64,000 nucleotides of DNA from Pseudosporangium ferrugineum (GTDB lineage Bacteria > Actinomycetota > Actinomycetes > Mycobacteriales > Micromonosporaceae), in NCBI RefSeq assembly GCF_003002065.1, contig NZ_PVZG01000002.1:558001-622000 (forward strand). The letters run 5' to 3'. Of the stretch, positions 60,000 to 64,000 are shown in pieces. The notes beneath the pieces were generated by a model, which was given only the letters and a program-made list of their open reading frames with translations, was not told the DNA's origin and ran no database searches. Made by a program: the position numbers and the translations under genes. Position 1 is the stretch's first letter. The number at the start of each line of letters is the position of its first letter.

Positions 60000-60661
60000 T
60001 CACCGCCGACGGCATCACCGTCGCCTACGGCCGCCACCGGGTCCTCGACGGGGTGTCGCTGAGCGTCGCACGGGGAGAGACGGTCGGGTTGCGCGGCCCG
60101 TCCGGCGCGGGCAAGTCCACCCTGCTGCGGGTCCTGGCCCTGCTGCACCGCCCGGTGGCCGGCACGGTCAGTATCGACGGCACGGCGATCACCGGCATCC
60201 GGTACGCGGTGCCGCCCGCCGTCCGGACCCGCATCGGCGTGCTCTTCCAGAGCCCTCGCGCCGCCGCCGACCCACGACTGTCCCTGGCCGACCTCATCGC
60301 CGAACCCCTGCGCGTCGCCCGGCTCCCGCGCGCGACCGTCACCGGGCGCGTCGCCGAACTCGCCGACGTCGTCGGGCTGACCGCCGACCTGCTGATCCGC
60401 CGCCCGCACGCGGTCAGCGACGGGCAGCTGCAACGCGCCTGCCTCGCCCGCGCCTTCGCCCACACCCCGGACTATCTGCTGTGCGACGAGGCCACCACCA
60501 TGCTCGACGCCGCCACCCAGGCCCTGATCGCCGCCGTCATCACCGATTACCAGCAACGGCACAACGCGGGCGTCCTGATCGTCACCCACGACCCCGCGCT
60601 GATGACCCGGTGGGCCGACCGTTGTCTCGATCTGGGCGACCTGGCAGCCGTCGACCCTTGA
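59996..60661 (+). CDS. Nickel/peptide ABC transporter ATP-binding protein (NikE-like)
   Basis: 221 residues from GTG 59996, overlapping the NikD-like stop by four bases. Walker A GPSGAGKST at about 38-46, Walker B YLLCDEATTMLD at about 162-173 and H-loop VTHDPALM. The signature is degenerate, AVSDGQLQR instead of LSGGQ, which still keeps the Gly and Gln. It is shorter than DppF, lacking the C-terminal extension, as is common for NikE. It completes a five-gene importer. Confidence 0.9.
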   Translation: MITADGITVAYGRHRVLDGVSLSVARGETVGLRGPSGAGKSTLLRVLALLHRPVAGTVSIDGTAITGIRYAVPPAVRTRIGVLFQSPRAAADPRLSLADLIAEPLRVARLPRATVTGRVAELADVVGLTADLLIRRPHAVSDGQLQRACLARAFAHTPDYLLCDEATTMLDAATQALIAAVITDYQQRHNAGVLIVTHDPALMTRWADRCLDLGDLAAVDP

Positions 60662-60682
60662 TGCACCGTGGCGGTCCACCGC

Positions 60683-60713
60683 CGCCCGGGCCGGCCCGGA
60701 GCCGGCCCGGGCG
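60683..60713. terminator. Bidirectional terminator
   Basis: A perfect 13-bp stem, CGCCCGGGCCGGC and GCCGGCCCGGGCG, with a 5-base loop (CCGGA). It lies between the convergent NikE-like and hypothetical genes. Confidence 0.75.
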
Positions 60714-60768
60714 CGCGGGCCGGCAACGACATCGTGGTGTTCCCCGCATCACGGCGTGGGCCATGGCG

Positions 60769-61035
60769 TCACGTGGGCGGGCCGGTCTCGGCTGCGGCAG
60801 CGATGTGCAGGGTCAGCTGCTGGACCAGTTCCTCCATGCTCTCGCCGGTCTGGGAGCGCAGGATCGTCAGAGCAAGCTCGGCGAGGAACTGGAAGCCCCG
60901 GGTGCGGCAGGCCTCGTCGGGGAACGCCTCCAGCAGGGCTTGCGCGCCCGTGAGGTCACCGCGGTGTTTGGCCGCGATGACCCCGGCGGCGCGTTGCGCA
61001 GCCTGGAAGACCGACTGCGCACCGGCATCGCTCAT
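60769..61035 (-). CDS. Small hypothetical protein co-transcribed with superoxide dismutase
   Basis: 88 residues. Helical throughout, with VFQAAQRAAGVIAAKHRGDL, TGAQALLEAFPDEACRTRGF and FLAELALTILRSQTGESMEE. No signal, TM or motif recognised. It starts three bases after the SOD stop, so it is translated from the same message and would share its Nur control. Real-gene codon use; function unknown. Confidence 0.6.
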   Translation of the reverse strand: MSDAGAQSVFQAAQRAAGVIAAKHRGDLTGAQALLEAFPDEACRTRGFQFLAELALTILRSQTGESMEELVQQLTLHIAAAAETGPPT

Positions 61036-61038
61036 CGT

Positions 61039-61668
61039 TCAGGGCGCGACGATGATCGGGTTGCCGGCGGCGCGGGCGGCGTCGAACCGCTTGGTGACGT
61101 CGGCCCAGTTGACCAGGTTCCACAGCCGGTCCACGTAGTCCGGCCGCACGTTCTTGTACTGCAGGTAGTAGGCGTGCTCCCAGGCGTCGAAGACCAGGAT
61201 CGGCGTGGACCCCTGCCCGACGTTGCCGTGGTGGTCGTAGACCTGCTCGACGATCAGGCGCTGTGACAGCGGTTCCCAGGCGAGCACACCCCAGCCGGAG
61301 CCCTGCACCCCCTTGGTCGCGGTGGACAGCTGGGCGGAGAACGCCTCGAAGGAGCCGAAGTGCTCGACGATCGCGGCGTCGAGGTCGCCCTCGGGGCGGT
61401 CGGCGCCGGTACCGGGGCGCAGGTTGTTCCAGAAGATCGAGTGCAGCACGTGCCCGGACAGGTTGAACGCCAGGGTCTTCTCCAGGCCGACCAGGGCGTG
61501 GTAGTCGCCCTTCTCGCGAGCCTCGGCGAGCTGGTCGAGGGTGTCGTTGCTGCCCTTGACGTACGCGGCGTGGTGCTTGGAATGGTGCAGCTCGAGGATC
61601 TGCCCACTCATGGCGGGCTCGAGCGCGCCGTAGTCGTAGGGCATGTCGGGAAGCGTGTAGATGGCCAT
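61039..61668 (-). CDS. sodF: Fe/Mn-type superoxide dismutase
   Basis: 209 residues from ATG 61668, chosen because the ribosome binding site GGAAGG is six bases upstream; ATG 61674 would leave no gap. Metal ligands: H28 in [14 protein letters not shown], the second His in [16 protein letters not shown], and the D/H pair in [20 protein letters not shown]. Also [11 protein letters not shown]. It converts superoxide to peroxide. A TTGC-N9-GCAA box covers its promoter, matching Streptomyces sodF, which is repressed by nickel-loaded Nur, so the Fe form is inferred. Confidence 0.92.
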   Translation of the reverse strand: MAIYTLPDMPYDYGALEPAMSGQILELHHSKHHAAYVKGSNDTLDQLAEAREKGDYHALVGLEKTLAFNLSGHVLHSIFWNNLRPGTGADRPEGDLDAAIVEHFGSFEAFSAQLSTATKGVQGSGWGVLAWEPLSQRLIVEQVYDHHGNVGQGSTPILVFDAWEHAYYLQYKNVRPDYVDRLWNLVNWADVTKRFDAARAAGNPIIVAP

Positions 61669-61699
61669 GACCATCCTTCCAGTCGCCGCTCTTTTGCTA

Positions 61700-61716
61700 T
61701 TGCCAGTATTCTGCAA
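61700..61716. promoter_or_regulatory. Nur box upstream of the superoxide dismutase gene
   Basis: TTGC-N9-GCAA on either strand (minus-strand reading TTGCAGAATACTGGCAA), 31 bp before the SOD start codon, overlapping a -10-like GAATAC. Same geometry as the box at 55475. Confidence 0.6.
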
Positions 61717-61942
61717 CACGGGATGTGCGGGCGTGCGGTAAGGGGGGCCTTGCTCATCCGGCGCTCAGTGCCGGCGTACCTCGGCGGCGGCCCCGGCGAG
61801 TCGCCTGAGCGAGGTGTCGACCTCGTCGGCTCCGGGGCCGCGGTGGTCGGCCGGTCCACAAGGAGCGGGGCCGGGTGGGGATGAGGGTGCCGTCAGCGGG
61901 GTATGGGCAAGGGCACAAGCCAGCTCACAGGGAGATCAGACA

Positions 61943-62146
61943 ATGCTGTTCGCACTTGTTCGCCGGTACGTTCTGATGGCTATCGCCGTTCCGCTGGCCG
62001 CCGCCGGCGCCCGGAAGCTGAGCGATGTGGTCGAGGCCAAGCGCGGTCCGAGTCGTGGCACGCGGATGCTGCGCAAGGGGGCCGACACGCTGCAGGGGCA
62101 GTTCGGGCGGCAGAAGAAGCGCCGCCGGTTCGCTTTCGGGCGCTGA
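61943..62146 (+). CDS. Small membrane-associated protein
   Basis: 67 residues from ATG 61943, with AGGGAG eight bases upstream; the longer frame to 61814 has no site. One hydrophobic segment (LFALVRRYVLMAIAVPLAAAG, about 2-22) followed by a strongly basic tail (RKGADTLQGQFGRQKKRRRF). Unknown function; a frequent type in actinomycetes. Confidence 0.65.
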   Translation: MLFALVRRYVLMAIAVPLAAAGARKLSDVVEAKRGPSRGTRMLRKGADTLQGQFGRQKKRRRFAFGR

Positions 62147-62242
62147 CGCTCGGGCCGTGATCGCTGAGGGGCCGGGTGAGTTACGGCGGGGCTCGTCCGG
62201 GTACACCGGGCACGCATCAGTGTCGTGGTGAGGAGTGCCGGC

Positions 62243-63709
62243 GTGTCGGTCATGCGGACCAAGCCCCTTGAGGATGTCATTGCTCAAGGGGATGACGATG
62301 ATGGCGGCCGGGGGCTGCGGCGCCGGCTGGGTCCGCTCGACCTCATGGGTTTCGGGATCGGGATCGTCATCGGTACGGGGATCTTCACGCTGACCGGCAT
62401 CGAGGCTCGCGATCATGCCGGGCCCGCCGTCATCGTCTCGTTCGCGCTCGCCGGGGTCGCCAGCCTGCTGGCCGCCCTCTGCTACGCGGAGCTGGCCTCC
62501 AGCGTGCCCACCGCCGGCAGTGCCTACACGTACGCGTACGCGACCATGGGTGAGATCATCGCCTGGATCATCGGGTGGGATCTGGTGCTCGAGTTCGCGC
62601 TCGGGGCTGCCGTGGTGGCGCGGGGGTGGTCCGGGTATCTCGCCGAGTTGTTCGACCTGCCGGGGGCGGTCTTCGGCGAGGGCAGCACCGTCAACGTCGG
62701 CGCCACCGTGATCACGTTGGTGCTCGGGGGCGTGGCCACCGCAGGGATCCGGCAGTCGTCGCGGGTCACCAATGTGCTCGTCGTCGTCAAGATCGCCATC
62801 TGTCTGTTCGTCGTGGTGGCCGGGGCGTTCTTCCTCAAGGCGGCGAACCTGACGCCGTTCGTGCCGCCCGCGCAGCCCGTCGAGGGCGGGGAGGCCGGGC
62901 TGACCCGGCCGCTGTCGCAGGTGCTCTTCGGGCTCGAGCCGTCGGCGTTCGGCGTGGCGGGGGTGCTGACCGCCGCCGCGGTCGTGTTCTTCGCGTACAC
63001 CGGGTTCGAGGCCGTCGCCAACCTGGGGGAGGAGACGCGGCGGCCACGACGGGATCTGCCGTTGGGCCTCTTCGGGACGCTGGCGGTGTCCGCCCTGCTC
63101 TACGTGCTCGTCTCGTTCGTGGTCGTCGGCATGGTCGACTACCGGGAGATCGATCCGGGGGCGCCGATCGCGTCGGCGTTCTCGGCCGTCGGGGCCGGGT
63201 GGGCCTCCTCGCTCGTCTCGATCGCCGCGGTCGCCGGCCTCACCAGCGTGATCCTGGTCGACATCGTCGCCATCGGGCGGATCGGGTTCGCCATGTCGCG
63301 CGACGGCCTGCTGCCGGCGAAGGCGGGCGCCGTGCACCCCCGCTGGGGTACGCCGTACCGGACCACGCTCGCCGTGACCCTCGGGGTCGCGCTGCTTGCC
63401 GGGTTCGTGCCGCTGTCCTCGCTCGCCAACCTGGTCAGCATCGGCACGTTGTTCGCGTTCGTGATCGTGTCGGTCGCCGTACCGATTCTGCGGCGCACGC
63501 GGCCCGGGATGGAACGGCCGTTCCGGGTGCCGTTCTCGCCGGTGGTGCCGGCGTTGTCGGCGCTGGCCTGCCTCTACCTCATGACCAACCTGTCGGTGGA
63601 GACCTGGTTGCGTTTCCTCGCCTGGATGGCGGCCGGGCTCGCGATCTATGCCGGGTACGGCCGCCGCCGCAGCCGGATGGCCCGCAGGGAACTCGACCCC
63701 GCGAACTGA
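62243..63709 (+). CDS. APC-family amino acid permease
   Basis: 488 residues from GTG 62243, seven bases after GAGGAG; other GTG codons just upstream are less well placed. About 12-14 TM helices. The APC start LDLMGFGIGIVIGTGIFTLTG (TM1 with the GxGxxxGxG kink), SYALAGV-type SFALAGVASLLAALCYAELA, TAGSAYTYAYATMGEIIAWI and FFAYTGFEAVANLGEETRRP are family marks, and the YhdG/CAT-like cationic amino acid branch is likely. Import of a cationic amino acid is inferred. Confidence 0.92.
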   Translation: MSVMRTKPLEDVIAQGDDDDGGRGLRRRLGPLDLMGFGIGIVIGTGIFTLTGIEARDHAGPAVIVSFALAGVASLLAALCYAELASSVPTAGSAYTYAYATMGEIIAWIIGWDLVLEFALGAAVVARGWSGYLAELFDLPGAVFGEGSTVNVGATVITLVLGGVATAGIRQSSRVTNVLVVVKIAICLFVVVAGAFFLKAANLTPFVPPAQPVEGGEAGLTRPLSQVLFGLEPSAFGVAGVLTAAAVVFFAYTGFEAVANLGEETRRPRRDLPLGLFGTLAVSALLYVLVSFVVVGMVDYREIDPGAPIASAFSAVGAGWASSLVSIAAVAGLTSVILVDIVAIGRIGFAMSRDGLLPAKAGAVHPRWGTPYRTTLAVTLGVALLAGFVPLSSLANLVSIGTLFAFVIVSVAVPILRRTRPGMERPFRVPFSPVVPALSALACLYLMTNLSVETWLRFLAWMAAGLAIYAGYGRRRSRMARRELDPAN

Positions 63710-64000
63710 CCCCCGGCGCGCCGAAGCTGGTCATGGCTGGCTGGCGGTGGCGGTTGTCGTGGGCGGAGCGGGACGGCTCGACCGCGGTGGGGCGGTTGTC
63801 GTGGGCGGAGCGGGGTGGCCCGGTGGGCGGTTGTCGTGGGCTGAGCCGGGTGGCCCGGCCGTGGCGGGGCGATTGTCGGGGGCGGGGCGGGAGGCCGGTC
63901 AGGGGGACCGGTCCCGGCGGTCGGTCCCCGCGGATCGGAGCTGGGCCGGGCCGGTGGGGCCGGGCCGGTGGGGCTGGGCGGCGGGGCCCGGGACGGCGGG
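63710..64000. repeat. G-rich non-coding end with four copies of a ~22-bp repeat
   Basis: CGGTTGTCGTGGGCGGAGCG (plus GG) is at 63751-63772 and 63793-63814, with altered copies at 63828-63850 and 63870-63891. Starts are spaced 42, 35 and 42 bp. Nothing coding is seen. Confidence 0.75.

Overview
The window is very GC-rich DNA with GTG and TTG starts, many 4-bp start/stop overlaps (GTGA, ATGA) and an abundance of sigma factors, GntR/TetR/BTAD regulators and CUT1 sugar ABC genes without an ATPase gene. This is the signature of a large-genome soil actinomycete. Gene content and style fit Micromonosporaceae (Actinoplanes-like), but that placement is an inference. About 65 protein genes are supported. 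No rRNA gene, intact tRNA, CRISPR array, insertion sequence or phage block is seen.

Layout. 1-1346: end of a GntR/UTRA regulator and a G-rich repeat-bearing intergenic stretch. 1.35-6.4 kb: an ABC-2 exporter with a LolA-like envelope protein, divergent from an OmpR-type two-component system. 6.4-9.9 kb: YcnI copper protein with an ECF sigma factor, an ArsR/SRPBCC pair, a 3D-domain-like lipoprotein and a DUF2277 protein. 9.9-16.8 kb: GT39 membrane protein, GGDEF-EAL protein, LivJ-like lipoprotein, a STAS protein facing a SigB/F-type sigma factor, and a YbaK deacylase.

16.8-28.1 kb is a carbohydrate locus: DeoR regulator, GH4 glycosidase, SIS-domain protein, CUT1 ABC binding protein and two permeases, PfkB kinase, secreted GH114 (polygalactosaminidase family), tagatose-6-P/1-phosphofructo-kinase, class II aldolase and a Gfo/Idh/MocA oxidoreductase. 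The parts fit a pathway from an extracellular galactosamine polymer to triose phosphates.

28.2-40.6 kb: methionine aminopeptidase with a divergent XRE regulator, an FMN-binding protein with a ferric-reductase-like flavocytochrome, an MFS exporter and TetR with two matching operators, a dehalogenase-type hydrolase, a BTAD/AAA regulator, an acyl-CoA dehydrogenase and a NUDIX hydrolase. 40.6-49.8 kb: NAD-dependent DNA ligase, saccharopine-dehydrogenase-like reductase, GNAT, SDR, F420-dependent-reductase-like protein with divergent TetR, MDR reductase and Baeyer-Villiger monooxygenase.

49.8-55.5 kb holds stress and sulfur genes: a CoA-disulfide-reductase/rhodanese fusion behind a CsoR/CstR-type palindrome, an enolase with a DevR-like box, a receiver-domain remnant, a winged-helix regulator, and TerC behind a yybP-ykoY-type riboswitch whose last stem hides the ribosome binding site. 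55.5-61.7 kb is a nickel/peptide-type ABC importer (five genes) convergent with an Fe/Mn superoxide dismutase. Both have the same TTGC-N9-GCAA palindrome upstream, matching the known Streptomyces Nur box. 61.9-64.0 kb: a small membrane protein, an APC amino-acid permease and a second G-rich repeat tract.
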